64,000 nt of DNA from Chryseobacterium sp. MA9 (lineage in GTDB: Bacteria > Bacteroidota > Bacteroidia > Flavobacteriales > Weeksellaceae): assembly GCF_024399315.1 (NCBI RefSeq), contig NZ_CP075170.1, positions 1,674,001 through 1,738,000 on the forward strand. The letters run 5' to 3'. Below, piece after piece: positions 44,407 through 54,148 of this stretch. The notes beneath the pieces are model-generated. The model searched no databases. It saw nothing but the letters and a program-made list of their open reading frames with translations, and was not told the origin of the DNA. Positions within the stretch are counted from its first letter, which is position 1, and each line of letters opens with the position of its first letter. The translations under genes were made by a program, and so were the position numbers.

Positions 44407-45354
44407 ATGCAAACTTCTGATCCCAGAACAAAACCTTATCCCAAAACACTAGAATCACATACAGGCCCACATGTAAGGATTGCATATTTTATTATGCTAC
44501 ATCATAAATCTGAAGTATTTAAGGAGATGTTTAAGAAAATTTATACAAGGGATCAGTTTTATCTTATTCATATCGACAGAAAAGCCAAGCCTGATTTCAT
44601 TGAAGAAATACAGCTATATGCAGTTCAGTTTCCCAATGTCTATATTCTGGACAGTCTGAATATTGTTTCAGGAGGCTTCAATATGGTTCAGGCTGAATTG
44701 AATGCTATGGAGTTTCTCTTAAATGTAAGTAAAGAATGGGACTATTTTATTAATCTAAGCGGTGAAGATTATCCCCTGAAATCACAAAATATTATCCGCC
44801 AATTTCTTTCTACCCATAAAGACAGAAATTATCTTTTTTATTACGACCAGAAATTTTACAGACCGGACACCCTGCAAAGAATACAAAGTTATTTTACAGA
44901 ATTTGCCTATGTGATCTCATCTTTCATCTACAAAAGAACATTTATGAAAGGAGTAACCCCTTTTATTGGCGGAAAATGGTTCATTTTTACAAGAGAAACC
45001 TGCTTATTCTTAATCAATAATAAAATGGTAATGGATTTTGAAGATTATTATCTTCATACTTTTTTACCTGCAGAATCTTTTTTTCAGACTGTTCTTATGA
45101 ATACATCATTTAGTGATATCATTATTAATGATGATAAAAGAGCTGTACTTGAGAAATCAATTTTTCAAAATACACAGAGTACATTCAATTATATTGAATC
45201 TTTAAAATCCGGCAACCAACTTTTTATCAGGAAGATAAACAACAAAACTGATGAAAATATCAGAAAATATATTGAAGAAAGTTTTCATCTTCCCTTACCC
45301 TTTGTGAATGAAATTGAAAGGGAATTAAAAAGAGATAACCGCCAGAACAACTGA
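44407..45354 (+). CDS. GT14 (core-2/I-branching) beta-N-acetylglucosaminyl- or xylosyltransferase
   Basis: About 315 residues from the ATG at 44407; an upstream TTG at 44371 is possible but less likely. GT14 features are RIAYFIMLHHKSEVF, FYLIHIDRKA, SGGFNMVQAELNAME, YFINLSGEDYPLKS and GGKWFIFTRE. In bacteria these enzymes add a sugar, often GlcNAc, to a glycan in the envelope, but acceptors are mostly unknown. No glycan-biosynthesis genes flank it. No signal peptide is visible, so it should act in the cytoplasm. Confidence 0.85.
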   Translation: MQTSDPRTKPYPKTLESHTGPHVRIAYFIMLHHKSEVFKEMFKKIYTRDQFYLIHIDRKAKPDFIEEIQLYAVQFPNVYILDSLNIVSGGFNMVQAELNAMEFLLNVSKEWDYFINLSGEDYPLKSQNIIRQFLSTHKDRNYLFYYDQKFYRPDTLQRIQSYFTEFAYVISSFIYKRTFMKGVTPFIGGKWFIFTRETCLFLINNKMVMDFEDYYLHTFLPAESFFQTVLMNTSFSDIIINDDKRAVLEKSIFQNTQSTFNYIESLKSGNQLFIRKINNKTDENIRKYIEESFHLPLPFVNEIERELKRDNRQNN

Positions 45355-45448
45355 GTTTTTTACCTCTATAGTATCATTATTCTATATTACCAGCCATTAC
45401 CCGGCGTATTTAAATGATATCTTACCCAAAGCTTTTCGGTCAAATCCT

Positions 45449-45456
45449 TATATTTG
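45449..45456 (+). promoter_or_regulatory. -7 box for the YcaQ-like gene
   Basis: TATATTTG is a perfect match to TAnnTTTG, 31 bases before the ATG. The expected -33 region reads TTTTCGG and is not a clear TTG. Confidence 0.45.
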
Positions 45457-45487
45457 AAAAAACATCAAAAACCTGTTTTCTTCGGAT

Positions 45488-46699
45488 ATGGAAAAGAAGT
45501 TGGCGTTAGAACACTTAAAGCTTGCAACATTAGACAGTCAGGGATTAACACAAATTACACCGTTCGGAACCGGAAAAGATGCGGTTCTTCATGCCTTGGA
45601 GCATCTCGGATATATACAGATTGATACTTTATCTATGGTGGAGCGTGCCCATCATCATACGCTTTGGACAAGAATTCCTGACTTTAAGGCAGATTATCTT
45701 GAAGAACTGGTTGAGGAGCGTAAGGTATTTGAATATTGGTTTCATGCAGCTTCTTATCTTCCGATGCAGGATTTCCGGTATGTTTTACCTCAAATGCTTA
45801 CCATCAAGCGAGGGGAATCCCGCTACTACAATGCAGACCCAAAAGTAATGGAATATGTCATAGACATCATTCGCAATGAAGGTCCTAAACGGGCAAGAGA
45901 TTTTGAAAACGAAAGTCATAAAGCAGGAACCTGGTGGAACTGGAAACCTGCCAAACTAGCTCTTGAAAGGCTTTTCATGCAGGGTGATCTGATGATCAGC
46001 GGACGTTCCGGAATGCAGAAAACATATGATCTGGCTGAAAGAGTTCTGCCCTCTTCCATTAATACCACAGAACCTACTCCACTTGAGTTTGCGAAATATC
46101 TGGTAACAACCAATCTCCGTGCTTATGGGTTTACTACAGTAAAGCAGATTACCCATCTTCGGACAGGAAATGACCTGAAGAAAAATGTGAATGAAGTTTT
46201 ACAGGCTATGCTTGAAGAAGATACAATATCGAAAGCTAAAGTTGATGGAGGAAACTCTGTTTATGTTCAAAATAAACTGCTGGAAAGAACATTTGATCTG
46301 ACAGATTCTAATGTATGGCTGCTGTCACCATTTGATAATTCTATTATTCATCGTGACCGGATCAAACAGATTTTTGATTTTGATTTCCGGTTGGAATGCT
46401 ATACTCCAAAAGAAAAAAGACAGTATGGTTACTTCTGTCTGCCCATTCTGTTTGGAGATCAGTTCATCGGAAGGGTTGACTGTAAAGCGCACAGAAAGGA
46501 AAAAAAATTTGAACTTATTCATTTACATATTGAAAACAATACGATAGCTCCTGAATTATGGCTTACACCTTTTGTAGAAACCATAAAACGCTTTGCTGTC
46601 TTCAACGGTTGTGAATCCTGGGTTCTGACAAAGGTGAGCCCATCAAAATTGGGCACTACTGTAAAAAAAGAATTATCCAGATTAAGGTTTAAAAAGTAA
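45488..46699 (+). CDS. Winged-helix DNA glycosylase (YcaQ/AlkX family)
   Basis: A 403-residue protein of the winged-helix DNA glycosylase family (PF06224) that in E. coli (YcaQ) unhooks DNA interstrand crosslinks. The typical segments are LGYIQIDTLSMVERAHHHTLW near residue 35, EYWFHAASYLP near 80, and LLSPFDNSIIHRDR near 277. The QxD-type catalytic motif region of the family is represented by IQIDT. It would act on alkylated or crosslinked DNA. It is monocistronic and is followed by a terminator. Confidence 0.87.
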   Translation: MEKKLALEHLKLATLDSQGLTQITPFGTGKDAVLHALEHLGYIQIDTLSMVERAHHHTLWTRIPDFKADYLEELVEERKVFEYWFHAASYLPMQDFRYVLPQMLTIKRGESRYYNADPKVMEYVIDIIRNEGPKRARDFENESHKAGTWWNWKPAKLALERLFMQGDLMISGRSGMQKTYDLAERVLPSSINTTEPTPLEFAKYLVTTNLRAYGFTTVKQITHLRTGNDLKKNVNEVLQAMLEEDTISKAKVDGGNSVYVQNKLLERTFDLTDSNVWLLSPFDNSIIHRDRIKQIFDFDFRLECYTPKEKRQYGYFCLPILFGDQFIGRVDCKAHRKEKKFELIHLHIENNTIAPELWLTPFVETIKRFAVFNGCESWVLTKVSPSKLGTTVKKELSRLRFKK

Positions 46700-46722
46700 T
46701 CTTCATTGATCTATTAAAAGAT

Positions 46723-46756
46723 AAATCGCATTATTAAGTCAATAATGCGATTTTAT
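46723..46756. terminator. Bidirectional terminator between convergent genes
   Basis: AAATCGCATTATT and AATAATGCGATTTT form a 13-bp stem with a 5-base loop and flanking A/T runs. Confidence 0.82.
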
Positions 46757-46776
46757 TTTTTCCAGGAAACCCCTGA

Positions 46777-48285
46777 TTAGTTTAATTTCTGATTCGTTTT
46801 CTGGACAAAATCACTCCATTGCTGGTTCAGATAGGTTAATGATTTCTTTTTCTCATTTTCATTTAAAGAAGAATAATTAATGGAATTGAAAACCAGTTTT
46901 TTTAACGCTTTTACATCCAGTTCCCAATACACCAATGCTACCCAGAAATCATAACTAAGCCCTGTGTATCCATATACAGAAGGATCATCACTGTTGATGG
47001 AACATTGTACTCCATTGCTTAATAATACTCTGGCGGGATGATTTCTCATATCACTCACATATCCCAAAACCTGGTTACTGATTGGGCTTACTTCAACCAG
47101 TTTATTTTGTGTTCTGATCTGCTCCATTGTTTTTGGGAAATAAATCAGATTCAGTCCGTGTCCAATTCTTTTGTTGTTTAATAAGGCTACATCCAGAACA
47201 TTTTTATTCAGGGAAGAGTTACTTTCTCCTGCGTGAAGGAAAAGAGGCATTTCTACGCCGTACTTTTTATTAAGCTCTTTCAGTTTTGCCCAGTTTTTTT
47301 CAAAAAAGCTGATGTTATGTCCGGCAGCTTCATCCGCCACAAGGTCAAACCCCGAAATCATATCCGGAAATTCTCTTTTCATCGCAAATGCTGTTTCCAG
47401 CTGTTTTCCGATACTTTCATTATCCAGGAATTTAAAGCTTGAATAAATCAGTTTCAGGGTGAATTGCGGATCAGACTTGTGTACTTCTTTAAGAATATCC
47501 TGCAGATCTGTGATTGAAGTTTTTAAAGGGTATTTCCCATGCTGGAAATCATAAAGCTCATCAAAAATATATCTGATTTCTACGTGCTGTACTTTATCTT
47601 TGATCAAATCCTGGAATCCTTTTAAATAATATTCTTTGAAGAAAGGACGATAAGGAAGCAGCAGATTGATACGCTTAAATCGTTTTTCAAATTCAATCCA
47701 ATAATCTGTATAAGAGCAAAGGTTATCACGTTTCAGAGTAAGAAGTTCCTGTAGTTGCTTTTCAAAATCAGGGTTTGAGTTCAGCTTTTTATCAAGGCTG
47801 ACAAATCCGTTTGGAACTTTTCCTTTTTCAAAAAAAGCCAGCTGTCCGAAAATGAACTGATCATTATCTTTCTGATCGTAAACGTAGCATTCCTGATATT
47901 TTCTGGCAGCCGAAATAATCCATTTCACCTCCGTTATCCCTCCGCTGTGGGTGTGCAGTAAACCTCCTTTCGGCATGGCCTGTAGTATTTCATACAGCTT
48001 ACTGCCTTCTACTAAAGGTTTTATTTCATAGAAAGAGCTGTTGTATAATGATATTTTTTTAGATTCTGTATCACTCAGAAACTGCTTACGTATTTGGAAT
48101 ATCTTTTTATCCAAAGCTATTTCAGCATCAGATAATTTTATATCGTTATCAAATGCCATGGCTTCATTTTCCTTCTCTGATAATTTCAAGCTTTGCTGGT
48201 AAGCAGATGTTTCGGTTACGTTATTTTGTCCCCAAAACAAAGGTGCTCCCAAAAGTGCTATATAAGTAAGGTACTTTTTCATCAT
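46777..48285 (-). CDS. Secreted adenosine deaminase-like protein (ADGF/CECR1 type)
   Basis: A 502-residue exported protein with a signal peptide (cleavage after PLFWGQ). Metal ligands H111 and H113 lie in LLHTHSGG. Further motifs are LFLHAGES, KRIGHGLNL and SINSDDPSVYG, matching adenosine deaminase sites. The N-terminal extension and secretion resemble adenosine-deaminase growth-factor types. It would deaminate adenosine or a related nucleoside in the periplasm or outside the cell. A single gene; the other side of the divergent region carries SusC/SusD. Confidence 0.9.
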   Translation of the reverse strand: MMKKYLTYIALLGAPLFWGQNNVTETSAYQQSLKLSEKENEAMAFDNDIKLSDAEIALDKKIFQIRKQFLSDTESKKISLYNSSFYEIKPLVEGSKLYEILQAMPKGGLLHTHSGGITEVKWIISAARKYQECYVYDQKDNDQFIFGQLAFFEKGKVPNGFVSLDKKLNSNPDFEKQLQELLTLKRDNLCSYTDYWIEFEKRFKRINLLLPYRPFFKEYYLKGFQDLIKDKVQHVEIRYIFDELYDFQHGKYPLKTSITDLQDILKEVHKSDPQFTLKLIYSSFKFLDNESIGKQLETAFAMKREFPDMISGFDLVADEAAGHNISFFEKNWAKLKELNKKYGVEMPLFLHAGESNSSLNKNVLDVALLNNKRIGHGLNLIYFPKTMEQIRTQNKLVEVSPISNQVLGYVSDMRNHPARVLLSNGVQCSINSDDPSVYGYTGLSYDFWVALVYWELDVKALKKLVFNSINYSSLNENEKKKSLTYLNQQWSDFVQKTNQKLN

Positions 48286-48848
48286 AATATTGGAGTGGTT
48301 TTCTACAATCGTTACGCTTTATCACTTTTGATAAAGAATTGTGCAAATAAAATAATTATCAAAAATATAATTAATTTTTCTGTAAAAGAACTCCAATCTC
48401 CATTAAGAATGATGAAAGATATCAATTTTTAAATTTCAGAAACAGTTTTTCAAAGGTTGCTGCAAATGCAATTCACTGAGTTACAAAAACAATCTTAAGA
48501 AAAAGGATGCCTTACCTGAAAGACAGCCTTATTTTATTATTTTTTTATCAAAACTATAAAATTTATCTATTCTTAGACATCTGATAAAGCAGACATCGCC
48601 GGATCTATCTTATTCTTAGCCAAAACCAAACCTCCTACAAAAATTTCACCTATCAGTCTTCCAGTTCAGACAGCAGCTTGTGTTATAAAATAAATAAAAA
48701 GTCTATAAAAACAATAGACTTATGGTGTTAATTTTAATTCACAGCTTTAAATCCTATTTTTTTATAATTTTTTAACATTTCCAATGCTTAATCAAATTAA
48801 TGATTATCAAGCAGATACAATAAATAAGCTTTACATTTTTACATTAGT
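48286..48848. other. Intergenic region upstream of the SusC/D leader
   Basis: About 560 bp. On the minus strand near 48,580-48,670 a short open stretch encodes GRLIGEIFVGGLVLAKNK and ends in a stop, which may be a small gene remnant. An imperfect hairpin occurs near 48,505. No complete gene or convincing promoter pair is seen. Confidence 0.4.
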
Positions 48849-48863
48849 CTACTAATTTAGTAG
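48849..48863. promoter_or_regulatory. Perfect palindrome CTACTAA-T-TTAGTAG, candidate operator
   Basis: CTACTAATTTAGTAG is a perfect dyad with a central T. It lies about 55-70 bases upstream of the -7 box of the SusC/D transcript, a good place for an activator. ACTA/TAGT dyads resemble Rrf2-type (IscR/CymR-like) sites; that link is an inference. Confidence 0.55.
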
Positions 48864-48917
48864 GTTAATATGATTTATCTCATACTCCTCTTTTACCGGG
48901 GTTCATCAATTATTAAA

Positions 48918-48925
48918 TAATTTTG
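48918..48925 (+). promoter_or_regulatory. -7 box of the SusC/D leader transcript
   Basis: TAATTTTG fits TAnnTTTG. There is no TTG at the right -33 distance, which suits an activator-dependent promoter together with the palindrome upstream. Transcription from here would give a leader of about 370 bases before SusC. Confidence 0.5.
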
Positions 48926-48958
48926 ACACAGTTAAAAAAAAATATAAACTTTATTCTC

Positions 48959-49111
48959 ATGAATAAGAACTACTTTGATTCTTACCTATGCACTATCACG
49001 GCAACAGCTCCGATGCAGCATCAGTGTTCTGCAGAGTCCCGCCATTCACAGCACACCTGTATTTCTCAAGACATGTGCTTTGATATGATGTGTAAAATGA
49101 TGATGTCATAA
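48959..49111 (+). CDS. Cys/Met/His-rich small peptide in the SusC/D leader
   Basis: A 50-residue frame from an ATG about 35 bases after the -7 box. It has five Cys, five His-type side chains and ten Met, mostly in the last 30 residues (QHQCSAESRHSQHTCISQD, then MCFDMMCKMMMS). No signal peptide. It lies in the long leader of the SusC/D operon. It may be a regulatory leader peptide with runs of sulfur amino-acid codons, or a small metal-binding protein. It reads as coding rather than random because of its unusual composition, but translation is not proven. Confidence 0.5.
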   Translation: MNKNYFDSYLCTITATAPMQHQCSAESRHSQHTCISQDMCFDMMCKMMMS

Positions 49112-49303
49112 CTTTTTAAGAGATACATTCATTACTGTAGGAATGAAAGCCATGAGTTCAAGGCTTCTTTAATCCGGGTACATCTCCTGTAAATTTTACT
49201 ATCTATTTCTTATACCCTCCCTGAAAAAGGAGGCAGGAAGTTATATTTAGCATAGAGAGATCAGCAGTAATACACAGTTCAATTTTAAACCTAGATTAAT
49301 ATA

Positions 49304-52258
49304 ATGAAAAAGAAACAATGTAAACTTGGTGTATTGGCTTTACTCCTATTCGCGGAATACGGCTTTGCCCAAACTAAGGACAGCCTTTCCCAAGAAACTT
49401 CAATAAAGGAAGTGGTTGTGGTGGCCTTCGGGAAGCAAAAAAAAGAAGAAATCACAGGATCTGTACAGTCATTGAAGGCAAAAGACCTGTCTAATCTTCA
49501 GAACGGAAATATTCTTCAGGGAATTGGAGGAAAAGTAGCAGGTGTACAGGTGATCTCTTCCGGCCAGCCTGGTTCTCAACCCACCATCAGAATGAGAGGG
49601 ATAGGTTCCATCAATGCTTCCAGTGATCCATTAATTGTACTGGATGGCATCCCATACAGCGGAAACCTGAACAGTATAGCAGCATCAGATATTGAAAGCA
49701 TTTCTTTTCTTGAAGATGCTTCTTCCAATGCATTATACGGTTCCAGAGGAGCCAATGGAGTGATTATTGTAAATACAAAAAGAGGTAAGAGTAAAGGAGT
49801 AAGTATTGAAGCCGATGTAAGAACCGGGGTTAATTTCAGATCTATTGAAGATTACTCAGTTTATACTTCTCCCCAGGATTATTATACTGCTTATTATAAC
49901 AGAGCCAGAATTGGCGAAATCGCAAGACTGAAGCAGCCGGGAGCTGTTCCTTCTGGTGCCAGTCCACATGATGTGGGACTTTCAGCGTTGAATAAATTAG
50001 GATATAATGTTTATAATGTTCCGTTTAATCAACTGATTTCAAAGGATGGATCTTTCAATCCGGATGCACAGTTACTGTATCAGGACAACTGGAAAAAACT
50101 TCTTTTCAGACCTTCTTTGAGAAGAGAAGCTACGGTAGGTATCAACGCCAATGGGGAACAGGTAAAATCTTATACTTCCCTTAATTATCTGGATGACAAA
50201 GGATATTTAATTTCTTCCGGCTTTGAAAGATTCGGGATCAGATCAAATGTAGACTACTCTATTACATCAAAGCTGAAGCTAACCAGTGCTTTGTCTTATA
50301 CCTACAGTAAGCAGGATTTTGGGGAAACCGGAGGCTTTTCCAACCCTTTCCAGTTTGCCAGAAATATTGCTCCTTTCTATCCTGTTTTCCTCAGAGATAA
50401 TAATTACCAGAGATTGTATGACAGTAATGGAAATGCATTATATGACTATGGAGACGGCCAGGGACCCAACGGAGCCACAAGATCATATGCCGTTTTTGAA
50501 AATCCTGTAGGTAACCTTCAGAAAGATAAATCTCAGATCATCAGTAATATCACCAATCTTAATCTTGGTTTAAATTATGAAATCATCAAAGGACTGGATT
50601 TCACGTACAATTTCGGTGCCTATCTTGAGAATACAAGAAACCTTCAGTTCGGAAATACGGAAGGAGGAACTTCTTCCTCTGTAGGCGGTACTATTTCTCA
50701 AGGCTCCAATTTTAAATATACGTTGAACCATCAGCAATTGCTTACCTATCAGAAAAAACTTGGAAATCACAGCTTTAACCTTCTTGTAGGACATGAACTG
50801 AACAAGATAAAAGATGATGGTTTTTCAGGATCAAAACAGCAGCTTTTATTACCCGACTCTCAATCTTTTGACAATGCCGTGAAAATTACGGATTTATCAG
50901 GAAGCGGCTATGAATATGCTGTAGAAGGATATTTCACAAGGCTATTGTATAATTATGACGGAAAGTATTTCTTTAATGCCAATATCCGTAGAGATGGTTC
51001 TTCTGTCTTTTCTCCGGAAAGCAGATGGGGAAATTTCTATGGATTGGGACTGGCCTGGAATATTGCAAAAGAAGATTTCCTTAAGGACAACAGCGTGATT
51101 AGTTCTTTGAAGTTAAAAGGTTCTTACGGCCAGCAGGGGAATGATAATATCCTTTTAGGAGGTTCCAGCAGAGATTATTATGCCTACCAGGATATCTATG
51201 GAATTAATAATTTCGGTGATGACAAGCCGGTTCTTTCACTAAAAAAACAGGGAAATAAGGATTTAAAATGGGAGACTTCCAAAAATCTTAATGCCGGTTT
51301 TGAGCTCTCACTTTTAAAAAACAGAATAACCTTGAATGCAGATTATTTTGAAAGGAAGGTATCAGATATGATTTACGCACTTCCTCTTCCTCCATCCAAT
51401 GCGGGTTCTTATGTGAAATACGGAAATATTGGAGATATGACCAACAGAGGTGTTCAGGCGAATCTAAGTGTGGATATTCTCCGTGGTGACGGGTTCCAAT
51501 GGAGTGTTTATGCCAATGCCACCCATTATAAGAATAAGATTACCAGACTACCAGCTGAGCAGAGAAATACAGGTTTGGTTACCGGATTGTTTATCCTTAC
51601 AGAAGGTGGAGACCGCTATACCTATTTCCTGAAAGAATTTGCCGGAGTAAATCCTGAAAACGGGGATGCTTTATGGTATCGCACTGCCATAAACCCTGCC
51701 ACTCAGAAAGAGGAAAGAACGGTTACTAGCAATTATAAGGAAGCTACGGATTATAACACTGGTAAATCAGCTATTCCAAAGGTATATGGTGGATTCGGAA
51801 CAGATTTTACTTACAAGAGATTTAATCTGGCAGTGAATTTTGCCTATCAGTTCGGAGGATATGGATATGATGATATTTACAGAAGCCTATTCCATTCGGA
51901 CAGCTATGGTTCTAATTATTCAACGGATCTGGATAAAACATGGACTCCTGAAAATCCGACTGCAGCGCTGCCAAGAGTAGATCTCACCGCTACAAACCAG
52001 AACGGAAATTCAACGCTTTATCTTATTAAATCTGATTATATCAGTCTTCAGGATGTTACCCTCTCCTATCAGCTTCCTGATGGTTTTGCACAGCAGGCAG
52101 GTTTATCAGGCCTGAAAGTCTATCTGACAGGCAACAACCTGTATCTGTGGTCTAAGAGAAAAGGATACGATCCAAGAGCTTCATTGACGGGAGTTTCTGA
52201 TGCATACCGATATTCTCTGCTGTCAAGTGTCTCTTTAGGTTTTAAACTTAATTTTTAA
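49304..52258 (+). CDS. SusC/RagA-type TonB-dependent outer-membrane transporter
   Basis: A 984-residue outer-membrane receptor with a signal peptide (cleavage near GFAQTKD). The plug begins almost at once: IKEVVVVAFGKQKKEEITGS, then LQGIGGKVAGVQV and PTIRMRGIGSINASSDPLIV. The beta-barrel ends in LGFKLNF. The usual CarboxypepD_reg-like domain of SusC proteins is missing, so it is a shorter form. Paired with SusD 10 bp downstream, it imports a ligand (oligosaccharide, peptide or a sulfur compound) with TonB energy. The leader upstream hints at sulfur or metal control. Confidence 0.93.
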   Translation: MKKKQCKLGVLALLLFAEYGFAQTKDSLSQETSIKEVVVVAFGKQKKEEITGSVQSLKAKDLSNLQNGNILQGIGGKVAGVQVISSGQPGSQPTIRMRGIGSINASSDPLIVLDGIPYSGNLNSIAASDIESISFLEDASSNALYGSRGANGVIIVNTKRGKSKGVSIEADVRTGVNFRSIEDYSVYTSPQDYYTAYYNRARIGEIARLKQPGAVPSGASPHDVGLSALNKLGYNVYNVPFNQLISKDGSFNPDAQLLYQDNWKKLLFRPSLRREATVGINANGEQVKSYTSLNYLDDKGYLISSGFERFGIRSNVDYSITSKLKLTSALSYTYSKQDFGETGGFSNPFQFARNIAPFYPVFLRDNNYQRLYDSNGNALYDYGDGQGPNGATRSYAVFENPVGNLQKDKSQIISNITNLNLGLNYEIIKGLDFTYNFGAYLENTRNLQFGNTEGGTSSSVGGTISQGSNFKYTLNHQQLLTYQKKLGNHSFNLLVGHELNKIKDDGFSGSKQQLLLPDSQSFDNAVKITDLSGSGYEYAVEGYFTRLLYNYDGKYFFNANIRRDGSSVFSPESRWGNFYGLGLAWNIAKEDFLKDNSVISSLKLKGSYGQQGNDNILLGGSSRDYYAYQDIYGINNFGDDKPVLSLKKQGNKDLKWETSKNLNAGFELSLLKNRITLNADYFERKVSDMIYALPLPPSNAGSYVKYGNIGDMTNRGVQANLSVDILRGDGFQWSVYANATHYKNKITRLPAEQRNTGLVTGLFILTEGGDRYTYFLKEFAGVNPENGDALWYRTAINPATQKEERTVTSNYKEATDYNTGKSAIPKVYGGFGTDFTYKRFNLAVNFAYQFGGYGYDDIYRSLFHSDSYGSNYSTDLDKTWTPENPTAALPRVDLTATNQNGNSTLYLIKSDYISLQDVTLSYQLPDGFAQQAGLSGLKVYLTGNNLYLWSKRKGYDPRASLTGVSDAYRYSLLSSVSLGFKLNF

Positions 52259-52268
52259 AAGAATAGGA

Positions 52269-53732
52269 ATGAAAAAAATAAAATACTTTATAGCAGCTGT
52301 AACCCTTGGTTTTATTACCTCAAGCTGTGCCAACGATCTCAATACTTTACCAGAAGGCGATATTTCCGGTGAGCAGCTGAATAACGACTCTTCCAGTCCG
52401 GAAAAAATTCTAGGCGGAATCTATCTTGATCTTCGCAGCAATGGTGCCGGCGGTACTACCGTTCACTCAGATTTTGGAATCATGGGAATCAAAGCAGGAG
52501 CCGACCTGATGTCAAATGATGTCATCCAGTCTACCAACCAGCACTTGGGAATGTTCTATAACTACGAAGCAACTAATGCCAGCAATATTGCTTCTGAGAT
52601 TGTATGGACTACTTTTTATGCAAGAATATTTGTGATCAACAAGCTTCTCGATGATTTAGATAAAAATGCAAGCGCAAAGAACAGAGCTATAGCAGGACAG
52701 TTATTGGCCTTAAGAGCTTACTCTTATTTTTATCTGGTTCGTTTTTATGCCAACGATTATAATGGCCACCAGTCTGAGCCGGGGCTTCCATTGGTGCTTA
52801 CCGCAAGCAATCCCAGTCAGGGACTTCCAAGATCAACTGTTGCTGAGGTGTACGGACAAATCAAGAATGATATTGAGGAATCTATTATACTTTTAGATAC
52901 TTATGCCCGTCCATCCAGAGCCCAGATTGACCGAAGAACGGCCAAAGCTATTGCGGCTGAAGTATTTCTGGAAACAGGAGATTACACTAAAGCTGCCAAA
53001 TACGCTGAAGAAAGTAAACAGGGAGTTGGCCTTATGACAGAAGATGATTATACCACTACCGGATTTTCCAATATCAATAATCCTGAGGTAATATGGGGTT
53101 TCCATAATACGATTTCCACAATGAGTATCGGAAATTATTATGCATCATTCTTCTCGATGTTTGATAATACCAACGAAGGATATGCCGGAGCTGCACAGAT
53201 CCGCAAACTGATAGACAAACGCCTTTATGAAGCGATTCCGGAAACAGATTACCGTAAAAAAGTGTTCAATGGCAGTCAGAATACGGCTTATACCTTTAAT
53301 GGAAAAACAAAAAATTATCCGCCGTATGTAAGCTGGAAATTTAAAGATCCTACTCTTTTTGAAGGAGATTATATTTACCTCCGAGCTTCCTCATTATATT
53401 ATGTACAAGCTGAGGCCCTTGCCAGACAGGGAAGAGAAACGGAAGCAAGACAAGTATTATTCGAGATTACCTCGAAAAGGGATAAAGCCTATACCCTGTC
53501 TACAAAATCCGGTAATGATCTGATCAATGAGATCATCCTGCAAAAAAGAATAGAATTGTGGGGCGAAGGCTACGCATGGTTTGATATGAAAAGACTAAAC
53601 ACTCCCTTAGAAAGAGTATACACAGGAACGAATCATACTTTTGGAAGGTTCAACCTTACTACGGACAAATTCAGATTCCAGATTCCTAACAAAGAGATTA
53701 ATAATAACCCACAAATCAAACAGAATGAATAG
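52269..53732 (+). CDS. SusD/RagB-type surface lipoprotein
   Basis: A 487-residue lipoprotein (lipobox TSSC, C20). SusD-like features are the TPR-type helices (AGQLLALRAYSYFYLVRFYA, then ETGDYTKAAKYAEES) and the C-terminal LINEIILQKRIELWGEGYAWFDMKRLN block typical of RagB/SusD. It forms the lid over the SusC pore and binds the ligand outside the cell. It is co-transcribed with SusC and followed by a terminator, with no glycan-degrading enzyme next to it, so the ligand may not be a polysaccharide. Confidence 0.93.
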   Translation: MKKIKYFIAAVTLGFITSSCANDLNTLPEGDISGEQLNNDSSSPEKILGGIYLDLRSNGAGGTTVHSDFGIMGIKAGADLMSNDVIQSTNQHLGMFYNYEATNASNIASEIVWTTFYARIFVINKLLDDLDKNASAKNRAIAGQLLALRAYSYFYLVRFYANDYNGHQSEPGLPLVLTASNPSQGLPRSTVAEVYGQIKNDIEESIILLDTYARPSRAQIDRRTAKAIAAEVFLETGDYTKAAKYAEESKQGVGLMTEDDYTTTGFSNINNPEVIWGFHNTISTMSIGNYYASFFSMFDNTNEGYAGAAQIRKLIDKRLYEAIPETDYRKKVFNGSQNTAYTFNGKTKNYPPYVSWKFKDPTLFEGDYIYLRASSLYYVQAEALARQGRETEARQVLFEITSKRDKAYTLSTKSGNDLINEIILQKRIELWGEGYAWFDMKRLNTPLERVYTGTNHTFGRFNLTTDKFRFQIPNKEINNNPQIKQNE

Positions 53733-53775
53733 ATAAACCTAAAACAATTTTACATTCAAATATATTCAGTGACGA

Positions 53776-53808
53776 GGTGCCATTTACTTGTAAATGGTGC
53801 CTTTTTTA
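53776..53808 (+). terminator. Terminator after SusD
   Basis: GGTGCCATTTAC and GTAAATGGTGCC pair over 12 bp (two G-T wobbles), followed by TTTTTT. Confidence 0.78.
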
Positions 53809-53878
53809 TATCTAATCTATTAGAAAAACTTTGCGTCTTCGTGATTTCCCAACAAAGAATAAGAAGATTGAGCTATCT

Positions 53879-54047
53879 TAAACGCAAGGTTTAATAAGGC
53901 AAAATATAGTAAAGGAGGTAAAGAACTTCAACTTTGTCGCTGATGAAGGTGGTTTAATAATGCGTCCGCTTAGAAAGAATTAATGAAGTTGATTCAACCT
54001 TTGCTCCCTTACAAAATGATGGAGGTATAAAAGAAACTTTGCGTTAA
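53879..54047. repeat. MITE-like repeat, copy A
   Basis: About 169 bp with terminal inverted repeats close to TTAAACGCAAGGTTTAA at the left and AAACTTTGCGTTAA at the right. The inner part shares TTTGCTCCCTTACA and GGTAAAGAA-like blocks with copy B at 55,900. No coding sequence. The rest of the 53,809-54,148 gap is AT-rich, with an extra ACTTTGCGT at 53,829. Confidence 0.7.
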
Positions 54048-54148
54048 AAAATACGCAAATTCTCACACTGATTCGGGATATTACGCTGATTTTTTAAATC
54101 TGCTTAATTTGCAAGATCTGCGAGAGATAAAAGAACTCTACAGATTCT

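Noticed and set aside
48193..48432. Plus-strand frame over the start of the adenosine deaminase gene
   Set aside because: Mostly antisense to the deaminase signal peptide and AT-rich intergenic DNA, with no family features.
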